Shown piece after piece: positions 26,408-35,254 of a stretch of DNA of 64,000 nt. A program made the translations under genes and the position numbers. The notes beneath the pieces are model-generated. The model saw only the letters and a list, made by a program, of their open reading frames with translations, had not been told where the DNA came from and made no database searches. Numbering within the stretch: the stretch's first letter is position 1; every line of letters begins with the position of its first letter. Location: contig NZ_FMCS01000015.1 in the NCBI RefSeq assembly GCF_900091435.1, positions 1-64,000 on the forward strand, written 5' to 3'. Origin of the DNA: Micromonospora chaiyaphumensis (lineage in GTDB: Bacteria > Actinomycetota > Actinomycetes > Mycobacteriales > Micromonosporaceae).

Positions 26408-26806
26408 ATGGCTAGATGGCCCACGACCGCGGTGACGACTCGCCGTGCCCGTCTGCCTCGCGCCGCTGCTGCCTGCGCTGCCGGGGCAGCCGCGCTGCTG
26501 ATGCTCACGAAGGGCATGAACCTGCGGTTTCACATCGAGAACACCAGCGAGGCCATGGCCGACGAAGCCCACGGTACGCTCTGGCTGCTCGGCTCTGCGG
26601 TGCTCTTCGCAGGGGCGGCCAGCCTGGCCCTGTGGTCCAGGGCTCCGCGCTGGTCCGCGGGACTGATCGGGCTCCCATTGATTGCCGGTATCCTCCCGGC
26701 GCTGCTCCTGCCCGGAAACATCATCCCGTTCGGCACGGCACTCCTTTCCGGCCTGGTCGCCGTCGTCGGGCTGACAGCGACCGTCCTGTCAGCGGCTCGG
26801 CAGTAG
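26408..26806 (+). CDS. Small multi-pass membrane protein
   Basis: 132 residues, ATG preceded by AAAGGAGAAGG. About four hydrophobic helices are visible (LPRAAAACAAGAAALLML, LWLLGSAVLFAGAASLALW, AGLIGLPLIAGILPALLLPG, GTALLSGLVAVVGLTATVL). No family recognised. Follows the secreted SGNH gene by 117 bases on the same strand. Confidence 0.72.
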   Translation: MARWPTTAVTTRRARLPRAAAACAAGAAALLMLTKGMNLRFHIENTSEAMADEAHGTLWLLGSAVLFAGAASLALWSRAPRWSAGLIGLPLIAGILPALLLPGNIIPFGTALLSGLVAVVGLTATVLSAARQ

Positions 26807-27020
26807 AGGCAGGACATCACGAGGCATGGGACAGGCGGACGGACGACGAGGTGCCGCACTGGCACAATACGGCCGCGACGCCGCGTACCTACGCGATTGG
26901 CAGGCCGATGCCCCGCCCGGCGCCGTAGCGAGAGCAAATCAGGCTCATCGGCAGGACCGCGCCTATCGAACCGCTTCAGGCAAAGGCCCTGTTCGCGAAT
27001 GTCGCGCGAATCTGTCCGGG

Positions 27021-27472
27021 TTAGCGAGCCCACTGATCTTGCTCACCTCCAGGAACCAAACGTGTACCGAACCCGGCCGCGTTGATCGCGTCACCTTCAG
27101 CCTTTGTGATGACGCAGCAGGCGCGGCGATTGTCGAGTACGTCGCGAAGCTGGTTGATGTCGGCAGGCGGATGATCGAGTAGGTCACGAATCACGAGGTG
27201 AACAGGCTCGCAGTGCTCGATAACGAGCCGGCATTTGGGTCCCCGACGATCGCGCGGCATGCGGCCTCGGACCAGGGCAAGAGGGCCGGGTACTCGCTGC
27301 AGACCAGCGGTTGCGGACGGCGGGGAGCCTGCCAGTAGAACCAAAGCCACTCAAGCAGCGCCGTCACGCTGGCGCGCCAGCTAGTTTCGGCCTCCCACCG
27401 GCGGTGGCATCGAGCAACGCGGCCAGGCAGCGTAGGTCGGCGTCCCGGTCCAGAGTCCGAGCTCGGCATCGG
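27021..27472 (-). pseudogene. Frameshifted conserved hypothetical gene
   Basis: Three consecutive minus-strand frames carry one protein: LDRDADLRCLAALLDATAGG, then WRASVTALLEWLWFYWQAP through AIVGDPNAG, then RLVIEHCEPVHLVIRDLLDH through AEGDAINAAGFGTRLVPGG. The last junction is a single-base shift near 27225-27235. Codons and the conserved look of each block argue for a real former gene. I do not recognise a function. No ribosome site for a shortened product. Confidence 0.65.
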
Positions 27473-27570
27473 GCCGCCTTCATGGTGGGGCCACTTCAAG
27501 CCGTCGGGGTAAAGCCGGCTGAGACCGTCAGAACCAGCCATCTCCCCGGCAGGGCTACCAGGGGACGTCG

Positions 27571-30129
27571 TCAGGAGCTGAGGGTCTTGCGGCTGCCCCG
27601 CTTGGTGGTGTCGCCGTTTCTGCCGCTGGTGCTGGCCGTGCTGGTGCTGGCATGCGGCTGCTCGGGGCGGGAGTACCGGTCGACGAGGGTGTCGATGGCG
27701 CTGGCGTCTTGAGGTGTGGTCGCTGCGGCGGCGACGTGCCGGATCGCGGTGGCCTCCCCGATGACCGGCTTGGGTGCGCGGGTTTTCATGGTGAACGCTG
27801 GTGTCTGGCGTCCGTTGGCGATGAGGCGGGTGGCGGCGGTATAGGCGTCGAGGTGGGTCAGGTCGTGCTCGTCGAGTTCCGGCAGGGTATGCCGAGCCAG
27901 GACGCGGGCGTCCTCCGGCGCGCACGAGAAGTAGATCTTGTTGCGGGCGTTCGCCGAGGCGGCGGCGAGGAGATCCTTCGGGAACTGGGCGAGGTCCTGG
28001 TGGGACAGGACGAGGGAGAGCCGGTATTTGCGGGCTTCGGCGAGCATCGTGTCGAGGCTGTTGGCGAGGGTGAGGAAGTTCTGGGCCTCGTCGATGATCA
28101 GGGTGGCGTCCCGGCGTTTGTCGGGGGCGATGCGCGCGCGGGCGGTGGCGGCCTGCCACACCTGCGCCAGGACCAGGGAGCCGAGGAGCTTGCTGGTGTC
28201 CTCACCCAACTGGCCCTTGGGGATGCGCACGAGTAGCGCACCGCCGTCGAGGACCTTGCCCATGTCGAAGCTCGAGCGCGGGTAGCGCATGGTGCGTTTG
28301 ACGAAGTCGCGCAGGAGGAACGCGCGGAGGCGGGCGAGGACGGGGCCGATGACCTGCGAGCGCAGAGCGGGGTTGAGCTCGTCGTACCACTGCCAGAACC
28401 CGGACAGGCCGGCCGGGTCGTCCAGGTCGACGGTCATCGCCGACCGGAACTGGGCGCTGTTGAGCAGGGGTGGGATGTGTTGCAGGGTGACGTTGGCGTG
28501 CCGCAGCAGCGTGAGGCAGGCGACGCGCATGACGTCGTCCATCCGGGGGCCCCACGCTTTGGCGAAGATGTTCCCGAAGATCGACACGAGGTTGTCCACG
28601 ACCAGGTCGGGGTCGTCCCCAGCGAGTGGGTTGATGGTCGGCGGATTCGGCTGGTCCGGGTCGAAGATGACGAGGCGGTCGGCGACGGAGGCGGGGAGCC
28701 GGTCGAGGATGTCGAGGACCATGTCGCCGTGCGGGTCGATGACGACGGTGCCGCGGCCGGCGGTGATGTCGTCGACGGCCATGTTGACCAGCAGTGTCGT
28801 CTTCCCGCTGCCGGTGGATCCGATCACGTGCAGGTGATATCTCGCATCCGGCACGGCCAGGGCCACGCCGTGGCCGCCGACCTCGGCGGTGCCGAGGATC
28901 TTGGTGCCGCGTCCGCCGGTCGGGACGGCGACCGGTGCGGGCATGGACTTTGCCCGCGCGCGGTCCAGGCCAGGGACGGCCAGATCTTGGGGCAGCGCGG
29001 CGAGCGCGGCCAGTTCGGGCGTGGAGGTGAGGAATCCGGCGCCGAGGCGCCGCCGCGTAAGGACCGCGGCGGGGGCGGGCATGCGGGCTCGGTGGGTGAG
29101 TCGGTTGCGGCCGGAGTACACGGCGAAGGAGGAGGCGATGGTGTCGGCGATGCCCCGCAACCGTGGCCGCTGGTCGGTGCCGGCGCGTCGGCTGTTCTTG
29201 CCGACGGCGTATCGGATGGCGGTCTCCCACAGAGGGTGGGAAGCCTTGTCGAGGATGGCGCGCACGTCGCGTTCCACTCCGGGGTCGCGGCGGCCCGTCG
29301 GCCCCGGACGGCGGGCGCTGGAGGTGTGGCAGGGTAGGAATGCCTCGACGAGCCACAGCAGCGGCGTGGCCGGGTTGATGGCGGGTACGGCGGTCTTGCC
29401 GTCGCGCAACCTGCCGGCGGTGCGGCGGGCGCGCAGGGCGCGGCGGGGTGCGGCGGGGCGGGCGAGGATCTGCACGCAGGCGTGCTCGTCGGCCCGTAGC
29501 TGGGAGCCGGCGGAGATCAGCGCGCGCAGCGGGTCGTTGTCGTGGTCGATGCGCAGGGGCAGCCATTCGGCGGCGGTGGGCAGCAGATGTCCGCCCACCA
29601 CCGTTGGCACGTCGAGCGGGATGGGCGGGGTGGGGGTGTCGTCGGTGGTGCAGGCGGCGCCGGGCCAGGCGGCGCGGACGGCGGCCTCGACCGCGCCGGG
29701 CGGGACGGTGCCAGGTACCCAGATGGAGATGAGCAGGCGTCGTCCCGTCCACGTGTACTGCCAGGCGATGTGAGGGCTGCCGTAGAGCCAGCGGCGGCGC
29801 CGGGACGGGGTGAGGGTGCCGGCGAGGTTGGCCCACAGCGCGGACGCGCAGTGCGGGTCGACCTCGGGTGGTGGGGCGATCGTTACGAGCCGTGCGCGCT
29901 CACTGTGCCGGCGGTGCCGCCACGCTGCGAGGAGATTGCGGCCGGCGACGTGCGCCACGAGCAAGCCGGCGGCGACGGCGAGCAGCCACGGCCGCTGCCC
30001 CAGCCACGCGGTGGCCTCGAGCAGCCAGTGGGGGGTGCCGGTGGGCGGCACGACGACGTCAGCGCCTGGACCGGTCGGCTGGGGGGTGAAGGTCAGGATC
30101 GCCGCGAGGTATGCGGCGGGTGGGGTCAC
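27571..30129 (-). CDS. VirD4/TraD-type coupling ATPase
   Basis: 852 residues. One or two N-terminal membrane helices (LLAVAAGLLVAHVAGRNLL), then a large P-loop ATPase: Walker A VIGSTGSGKTTLL near residue 438, GTVVIDPHGDMVLDIL, Walker B ATLIIDEAQNF near 678, and the SLVLSHQDLAQFP segment typical of VirD4/TrwB coupling proteins. It should recruit the processed DNA and pump it into the T4SS channel. GTG 30129 overlaps the VirB4 stop in GTGA, with GGGAG upstream. Low-complexity Ser/Thr C-tail. Confidence 0.92.
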   Translation of the reverse strand: MTPPAAYLAAILTFTPQPTGPGADVVVPPTGTPHWLLEATAWLGQRPWLLAVAAGLLVAHVAGRNLLAAWRHRRHSERARLVTIAPPPEVDPHCASALWANLAGTLTPSRRRRWLYGSPHIAWQYTWTGRRLLISIWVPGTVPPGAVEAAVRAAWPGAACTTDDTPTPPIPLDVPTVVGGHLLPTAAEWLPLRIDHDNDPLRALISAGSQLRADEHACVQILARPAAPRRALRARRTAGRLRDGKTAVPAINPATPLLWLVEAFLPCHTSSARRPGPTGRRDPGVERDVRAILDKASHPLWETAIRYAVGKNSRRAGTDQRPRLRGIADTIASSFAVYSGRNRLTHRARMPAPAAVLTRRRLGAGFLTSTPELAALAALPQDLAVPGLDRARAKSMPAPVAVPTGGRGTKILGTAEVGGHGVALAVPDARYHLHVIGSTGSGKTTLLVNMAVDDITAGRGTVVIDPHGDMVLDILDRLPASVADRLVIFDPDQPNPPTINPLAGDDPDLVVDNLVSIFGNIFAKAWGPRMDDVMRVACLTLLRHANVTLQHIPPLLNSAQFRSAMTVDLDDPAGLSGFWQWYDELNPALRSQVIGPVLARLRAFLLRDFVKRTMRYPRSSFDMGKVLDGGALLVRIPKGQLGEDTSKLLGSLVLAQVWQAATARARIAPDKRRDATLIIDEAQNFLTLANSLDTMLAEARKYRLSLVLSHQDLAQFPKDLLAAASANARNKIYFSCAPEDARVLARHTLPELDEHDLTHLDAYTAATRLIANGRQTPAFTMKTRAPKPVIGEATAIRHVAAAATTPQDASAIDTLVDRYSRPEQPHASTSTASTSGRNGDTTKRGSRKTLSS

Positions 30130-31913
30130 AGGTCGTCTCCCTCGTCGAGGTCGGCCAGTTCGCTCGGACGTGTCGTGCACAGCTGGTGCTCCGCCTGCGA
30201 GGCGATGGCTTCGAAGCTGGTCCGGTTGGTGCCGGAGATCAGCAGGCCGGTGCCGACCCGGGCGGCGAGGAGTAGCCGCCGTTCGCCGGCGGTGAGCCCG
30301 AACGCCTCGCCGATGGCGTCGATGGCTTGCGGGGCCTGCTTGAGCAGGATTTGGGTGGCGGCGTTGGCGACGACGGCTTGGCCGAGGTCGGTGCCGAGCA
30401 GGTCGGCGACGTCCTGGGTGATGACGGTCAGGCCGGCGTGGCGTTTGCGGGCTGCCTTGGACATGCGGAACAGGAACCGGGCGCCTTCACCGTCGCGCAG
30501 GAGCAGCCAGGCCTCGTCCACGACGACGAGCCGTCGTGCGGCCAGAGCGCCGGGGGCGTCGACCTGCCGCCAGATCGCGTCGAGGGCGAGGAGGGTGCTG
30601 ACGGTGCGCAGTTCGTCGGGCAGGTGCCGCAGCGACCATACGACGAGGTGCCCGTCGGGGCGGGTGGTGGTGGGCCCGTCGAACAGGTGCGAGAAGGAAC
30701 CCTCAACCCAGGGGGTGAGGCGGGCGGCGAGCTGGCTGGCGGCGGGGTCGGTGTCGGCGTGCAGGCAGTCGGCGAGGTCACGAAGCAGTGGGGCGGGCCG
30801 GTGGTGGGTGGCCGGGTCCGGGGTGATGCCCGCGGCCCGGTAGACGGCCAGGATCGCCCGGTCCAGGGCAGCCCGTTCCGCCGGTGGCGGCTGCTGGCCG
30901 AGCAGCACGGTGATGAGGGTGTGCAGGAACAGGCCGCGGCGGGTGAGCACGTCAGGGCGGGAGTCACCTCCCGGCAGGTCGAGAGGGTTGACCTTCACGC
31001 CGGCGACGCCGAGGCGGACCACGGCTCCACTGACCGCGTCGGCCAACCGTAGGTACTCGTCCTCGGGGTCGATGACGGCGACCTGCACCTGCTGGTAGAG
31101 GTTGCGCAGGATCTCCAGCTTCACGAAGTACGACTTGCCGGCGCCCGATCGGGCGAGAACGACACTGTTGTGGTTCTCCTGTGCCCAGCGGTCCCACCAC
31201 ACGATCCCGCTGGAGTCGGGGTTGACGCCGTAGAGCACCCCGCCGTCGGCGGGCGGGTCGCCGGGCAGCGGCGCGGGCAGGTCTGCGCTGGCGAGGGGGA
31301 ACGCGGCGGCGAGAGCGGCGGTGTCCATGGTGCGGCGCATCTGCAGGCTGTCGGTGGCAAGCGGCAGGGTGGTGGTCCATCCGGCCAGGTGCCGCCACGT
31401 GGCGGGCTGCACCTCGATCAACGTGGACGCGGCGGCTGCCTTCACCTGCGCGCACGCCTCGCGGAGCTCGTCCTCGGTGCGGGCGTGCACGGTCAGGTAG
31501 AGGCCGACGCGGAACAGCTTCGCCGCACCGCGCGCCAACCGCTGGGCGAGGTCCGCGGCGTCGTCGGCCGCCGCTTCCACGGACGGGTCGGGCAGCTTGC
31601 CCCGCTCCGCGTCCGCCCGCCGGGACGATTCGAAGCAGGCCCGCTGGTTACGCAGCCGGGCGGCGGCGACCGGGCCGGGCAGCGGGTCGATGTGCAACGC
31701 GAGGTCGAGCCGGCCCGGCCACGACAACAGAGGTTCGAGCCAGGCCGGGCCAACCTCTGCCGGGTAGCCGGTCACCACGAGGGTGGCGGCATAGCCGTCC
31801 CCGATGCGCAGGAACCGCGGGGTGACCTCGACGGCGGCGGGGGCGACGGCGGCCGCCAATCCGTCCGGCTGGCAGCCACCGTCGGCAGGCTGGGATCTGT
31901 GGCGCAGCTTCAT
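30126..31913 (-). CDS. VirB4-type T4SS ATPase
   Basis: 595 residues. Walker A VLARSGAGKSYFVK near residue 254, VAVIDPEDEYLRL, Walker B RRLVVVDEAWLLL near 459, followed by RKRHAGLTVITQDVADLLGT, all typical of VirB4/TraC/ConE ATPases. Powers assembly and DNA transport at the inner face of the membrane. Start ATG 31913 overlaps the PrgI stop in ATGA. Shorter than proteobacterial VirB4, usual for Gram-positive forms. Confidence 0.92.
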   Translation of the reverse strand: MKLRHRSQPADGGCQPDGLAAAVAPAAVEVTPRFLRIGDGYAATLVVTGYPAEVGPAWLEPLLSWPGRLDLALHIDPLPGPVAAARLRNQRACFESSRRADAERGKLPDPSVEAAADDAADLAQRLARGAAKLFRVGLYLTVHARTEDELREACAQVKAAAASTLIEVQPATWRHLAGWTTTLPLATDSLQMRRTMDTAALAAAFPLASADLPAPLPGDPPADGGVLYGVNPDSSGIVWWDRWAQENHNSVVLARSGAGKSYFVKLEILRNLYQQVQVAVIDPEDEYLRLADAVSGAVVRLGVAGVKVNPLDLPGGDSRPDVLTRRGLFLHTLITVLLGQQPPPAERAALDRAILAVYRAAGITPDPATHHRPAPLLRDLADCLHADTDPAASQLAARLTPWVEGSFSHLFDGPTTTRPDGHLVVWSLRHLPDELRTVSTLLALDAIWRQVDAPGALAARRLVVVDEAWLLLRDGEGARFLFRMSKAARKRHAGLTVITQDVADLLGTDLGQAVVANAATQILLKQAPQAIDAIGEAFGLTAGERRLLLAARVGTGLLISGTNRTSFEAIASQAEHQLCTTRPSELADLDEGDDL

Positions 31914-32881
31914 GTCGGTCGGCTCCTTCCGTGCCGCTGACGCTGATGGGGTGGGGTTGAGGTGATGACGGTGTCCGGGGCCGCGAGGCCGCCGGGCCGT
32001 GGCGGCCGGTAAGGGTCGGCGGCCGCGGCGAGCGCCGCGGTGACCGCCGGCCCGTCGAGGGCGCGGGTGGTGACGCCGAGACCGGACAGGGCGCGGACCG
32101 TGTCATCGGCGCGCCGTCGCGCCGTGTGCTCGCCACGCTCACCGGCGCTCGTGCCGGTGACGACGAGGACCTGCCGGCGCAGCGGATCCTTGCGCGCTGC
32201 GAGGTCGTCGAGGAAGCGGGCGTGGTCGCCGGCCGCTTCGGTCAGCGCCGGGTGCGGCAGCTGCACGGCCGCGTGGGCGAGGCTGCGGGCGGCCGAATGC
32301 AGGTCCACCGGCTGCGCCGACACCACGATCTGCGTGGGGGCCGACAAGCTGTTGAGCCAGCGGCCGAAAGTGTCGACCAAGGCCGCCTGCTCATCGCCGG
32401 TGCGCAGCGCGAGGTTGACGTTCGTCGTGGCGACCATCGCCGCTCGCGCGGCGCCGAGTCGGATTTCCCCTCCGTCGTCGATGGCGTCGGCGGGCAGCTT
32501 CAGCGGCGCCGGCAGCATCACCCTCGTCGTCGGCGCCTGAACCCAGTCCGGTGTCTTCGACGTCGTGTCAGTTGTCGACAGCGCGCGCGGAGCCCGCGCG
32601 TGACAGACGGCGGCGAGCAGCCACCCGTCCAATGGCAGGCCGTCACGCCGGCCGACAGCGACACCGAAAACCAGCCCGCCGCCGACAACGGCGGCGCCGA
32701 CGAGTACCGGCGCGGGCACGACCTGATGTAGGGCCCGCCAGACGCCGTAGAAGGCGAGGGCGGCGACGGCGAGGATCGCCAGCTGCCGGAACGTGAGCCC
32801 GTAGAGCACCTTGTCGGGAGCGTCGACGTCCGCGGGCATCCGCACCCGGCCCGCATCGGCGTGGTCGTCGTGGCGGCTCAT
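31910..32881 (-). CDS. PrgI-family T4SS membrane protein with long C-terminus
   Basis: 323 residues. N-terminal PrgI pattern (VDAPDKVLYGLTFRQLAIL) with two membrane helices (ILAVAALAFYGVWRAL; PVLVGAAVVGGGLVFGVAVG). The C-terminal ~200 residues are cytoplasmic (VNLALRTGDEQAALVDTFGR; IVVSAQPVDLHSAARSLAHA). Classic PrgI proteins are ~100-120 residues, so this is an extended form. PrgI contacts VirB4 and VirB6-like subunits. Both ends overlap neighbours by 4 bases. Confidence 0.85.
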   Translation of the reverse strand: MSRHDDHADAGRVRMPADVDAPDKVLYGLTFRQLAILAVAALAFYGVWRALHQVVPAPVLVGAAVVGGGLVFGVAVGRRDGLPLDGWLLAAVCHARAPRALSTTDTTSKTPDWVQAPTTRVMLPAPLKLPADAIDDGGEIRLGAARAAMVATTNVNLALRTGDEQAALVDTFGRWLNSLSAPTQIVVSAQPVDLHSAARSLAHAAVQLPHPALTEAAGDHARFLDDLAARKDPLRRQVLVVTGTSAGERGEHTARRRADDTVRALSGLGVTTRALDGPAVTAALAAAADPYRPPRPGGLAAPDTVITSTPPHQRQRHGRSRPT

Positions 32882-33804
32882 CGGCCGACCGCCTTCAGCC
32901 CGCGGCCGAGGCCGAGGCCGGGAACGGAGCGGGTGGCCTGCTGCACGACGATGACCCGCACGGCGGCGCCGAGCATGTTGACGCCGCGGCCGCTGTTGCC
33001 CGTGGCCACGTAGCGGCGCATCAGGGACGGCACGCGCAGCGTCGTCCAGAGCATGGCCATGACCACGAACAGGTTGATCGCGCCGCCCGGATCCACCGGC
33101 AGCCCGAGCACGGGCAGCAGGTGCTCGGGGTCGGTGAGCATCCAGTGCCCGGCGTAGAGGGTGAAGCCCTGCACCACGGGGACGGCGAGGACGCCGGTGT
33201 AGGACCGCCACCACATGCGGGCGACCGGTTCGGTCTGCGGCATCGCGTGACACGCCAGGGCCAGCGGCGCGAAGGCGGTCAGGACGATGATGACGGCGAA
33301 GCGGACGATCACGCTGAACGCGGTGCCCGCGAGCAGGACGGCGATGATCGCCACGCAGATCACGAACAGCAGCACCGCCGTGGTGTCCCGTCCGGCGAGG
33401 ATGTGCGTCTTGATGGCGCGCAGCGCGCCGTCGCTGTCGCCCTCGGGGGTGGTGAGCGCGCCGGTCAGGGCGTTGGCCAGGTCGATGAGCATGCCGCACC
33501 ACAGCTGCGAGAAATGCGCGGCGACGAACCCCACGATCAGCCTCGGAGTGAGGTCCTTGGCGGTGTAGCGGGTGGTTTCACTGCCGCCGGCGGTCATGGT
33601 GAGCACCCCGGCGGCCACGAAGGCGAGGACGAAGACGGTGTCGACGACGAGCACCGACCGGCCCGTCAGGGCCTGCACCTGCGGCAGGGCGGTGACCTTC
33701 GGGGTGATCAGCAGCGCGCTGCTGATCACCCCGAACAGCGCGTCCAGGCTGGCGAGGATCGCCGCCGCCAGCCAGTCCAGGATCTGGTCGAGTAGCCAGC
33801 CCAT
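32878..33804 (-). CDS. VirB6/TrbL-like polytopic T4SS channel protein
   Basis: 308 residues with about six hydrophobic helices (VLVVDTVFVLAFVAAGVLTM; VLLFVICVAIIAVLLAGTAF; FAVIIVLTAFAPLALACHAM). The AFAPLALACHA-x-WWRSYTG region is characteristic of TrbL/VirB6-type proteins in Gram-positive T4SS. Start ATG 33804 is two bases past the pilin stop. Expected to form part of the inner-membrane translocation channel. Confidence 0.85.
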   Translation of the reverse strand: MGWLLDQILDWLAAAILASLDALFGVISSALLITPKVTALPQVQALTGRSVLVVDTVFVLAFVAAGVLTMTAGGSETTRYTAKDLTPRLIVGFVAAHFSQLWCGMLIDLANALTGALTTPEGDSDGALRAIKTHILAGRDTTAVLLFVICVAIIAVLLAGTAFSVIVRFAVIIVLTAFAPLALACHAMPQTEPVARMWWRSYTGVLAVPVVQGFTLYAGHWMLTDPEHLLPVLGLPVDPGGAINLFVVMAMLWTTLRVPSLMRRYVATGNSGRGVNMLGAAVRVIVVQQATRSVPGLGLGRGLKAVGR

Positions 33805-33806
33805 GG

Positions 33807-34181
33807 TCAGCCCCCGACGATTCCTTGGACGACCTGCAGCAGGACCGGGGCGAGGACGGCCAGGCCGTAGCCGACGAGGGCGTTTTTCAGTGCGCCCTTG
33901 GCCCGCTCGACCTGCGCCGGGTCGCCGCCGGCGGTGGCCCAGTAGACGCCGGCCAGGACGAGGAACAGAGTGGCCAGCGCGGCGAGGATGCCGATCAGCC
34001 AGGCCCGCAGATTGGCGATGACAACCGGCAGCGAGTTCACCGCCACGATCGCCGGCGCACCCGGATCGGCGTGCGCGGCGGTGGGCGCCGACAACAACAC
34101 CATCACCAACCCGGTGAAGGCGAGACGGCGGGCGGTACGGGAGCGGGTGAGGGCACGAAGACGTGCCGAAATGCGGGACAT
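33807..34181 (-). CDS. VirB2/TrbC-like T4SS pilin
   Basis: 124 residues: signal peptide (LAFTGLVMVLLSAPTAAHA), then two hydrophobic helices (AWLIGILAALATLFLVLAGV; ALVGYGLAVLAPVLLQVVQG) joined by a short polar loop (ATAGGDPAQVERAKGALKN), the VirB2/actinobacterial T4SS pilin pattern. ATG 34181 is preceded by GGAGGTGAAA. First gene of the conjugation operon; the promoter must lie in the gap to its right. Confidence 0.85.
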   Translation of the reverse strand: MSRISARLRALTRSRTARRLAFTGLVMVLLSAPTAAHADPGAPAIVAVNSLPVVIANLRAWLIGILAALATLFLVLAGVYWATAGGDPAQVERAKGALKNALVGYGLAVLAPVLLQVVQGIVGG

Positions 34182-34463
34182 GACTCTTTCACCTCCGGCC
34201 CCGCCGACGTCCGGGGACGCGGCGGGGTGCTAGCGGATGGTCACGGGAGACCACCGCCGGGCCTGCGGACGGCACGCGCGGCGAACCAGACCGTCCCCGG
34301 GAGGAGCCCTTCCTCCCTTGTCGGGTAGCGGGTGTTCGATGAGGTGTCAGCGCACCAAGCACTGCGCGGCACCCGAGGCGGCCGGCACGGCGGGCGGCCC
34401 GACTAGGTGCGGACCCGGCGGCGGGCGGGATCCTCGCCACGGCGTGGGCGACGAGGAGTCCTG

Positions 34464-34510
34464 CACCCCCAAACCGCCGGTTGTGTGCTGTGGCGAACGC
34501 CCCCGGTTCT
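34464..34510 (-). promoter_or_regulatory. 47-bp duplicated control element, copy 1 (leftward)
   Basis: Reading leftward, this element is 44/47 identical to 37385-37431. It begins AGAACCGGGGGCGTTCG and ends CGGTTTGGGGGTG. A GCCGCTGTGAG motif lies just upstream in both copies. It points toward the pilin operon, whose start codon is 282 bases further on. Probably a shared operator/promoter module. Confidence 0.7.
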
Positions 34511-34630
34511 CTCCGCCACTCACAGCGGCACACAGCAACTTCATCTCGCGCCGATTGGACTCCGCCTCGGTGTAATGGCGGATGTCGGCCGGGGACCACC
34601 GATGTGCGACACCTGGTCGAGTCGTGGTGA

Positions 34631-35254
34631 TGTCAGGCACGGCTGTCAGACACGACGCACCACTGAAGGCCGCCGAAGTTAGCTATAGACGCCGGTGACA
34701 CGGCGCGGACGACACCTCCTGTGACCATCGCCGCCGGTGTCACCGATGCTTTGTCATCCTGCCGCTGACATGACCTCAGGTCTCGGTGTCAGACCGGCCT
34801 TGTGAGGTCCTGGTGGCACTGACGTCGACGCCGCGTCGCGCCAGACCCGGCACCGGTGACAGCGTCGCGGTCGCCCGACGACACAGGTGCCCGGATGTGA
34901 GTCGTTGTGAGCGACCGTAGGCGGCGGTGAGTGTCACCTCCGCCGGTGGCAAGCCCGTCGCGATCCATCCGGTTGTCGACGGCATTGCCCTCGGCGGCCG
35001 GTGGCATCAGCGCCTGGCCTGTGTCACAGCCCAGCTCAAGGGCACTGACAAATCTAAACGCAACGACATGGCTCGATGTCACGGGTTGCCTGCCTGTGGC
35101 GGTGTCACGAGTGCCGGCGCCGCCCCGGAGGGCCGTGGCCTGCGCTGTGAGCGGGTTGTGTGACGGCCGTGGCCCAATCGGTGCCGCCGCGCCGCCGTGA
35201 CATCGCGGCCTTGCCGAATCGGCGGTCATTTTCGACACAGGGGGAGTTGTGACA
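34631..35254. repeat. Array of TGTCA/TGACA pentamers in the T4SS/sigma-like gap
   Basis: Fifteen copies in 624 bases: TGTCA at 34631, 34644, 34738, 34752, 34787, 34932, 35022, 35077, 35103 and TGACA at 34696, 34766, 34857, 35046, 35198, 35250. About 0.6 would be expected at this GC content (my rough estimate). Many extend to GGTGTCAC or its complement. The last copy overlaps the start codon of the sigma-like gene. No gene lies between 34182 and 35253. Could be iterons, an oriT/partition region or a multi-site operator. Confidence 0.7.

Noticed and set aside
29542..30843. 433-codon plus-strand frame opposite VirD4/VirB4
   Set aside because: Antisense shadow of two well-supported ATPase genes.
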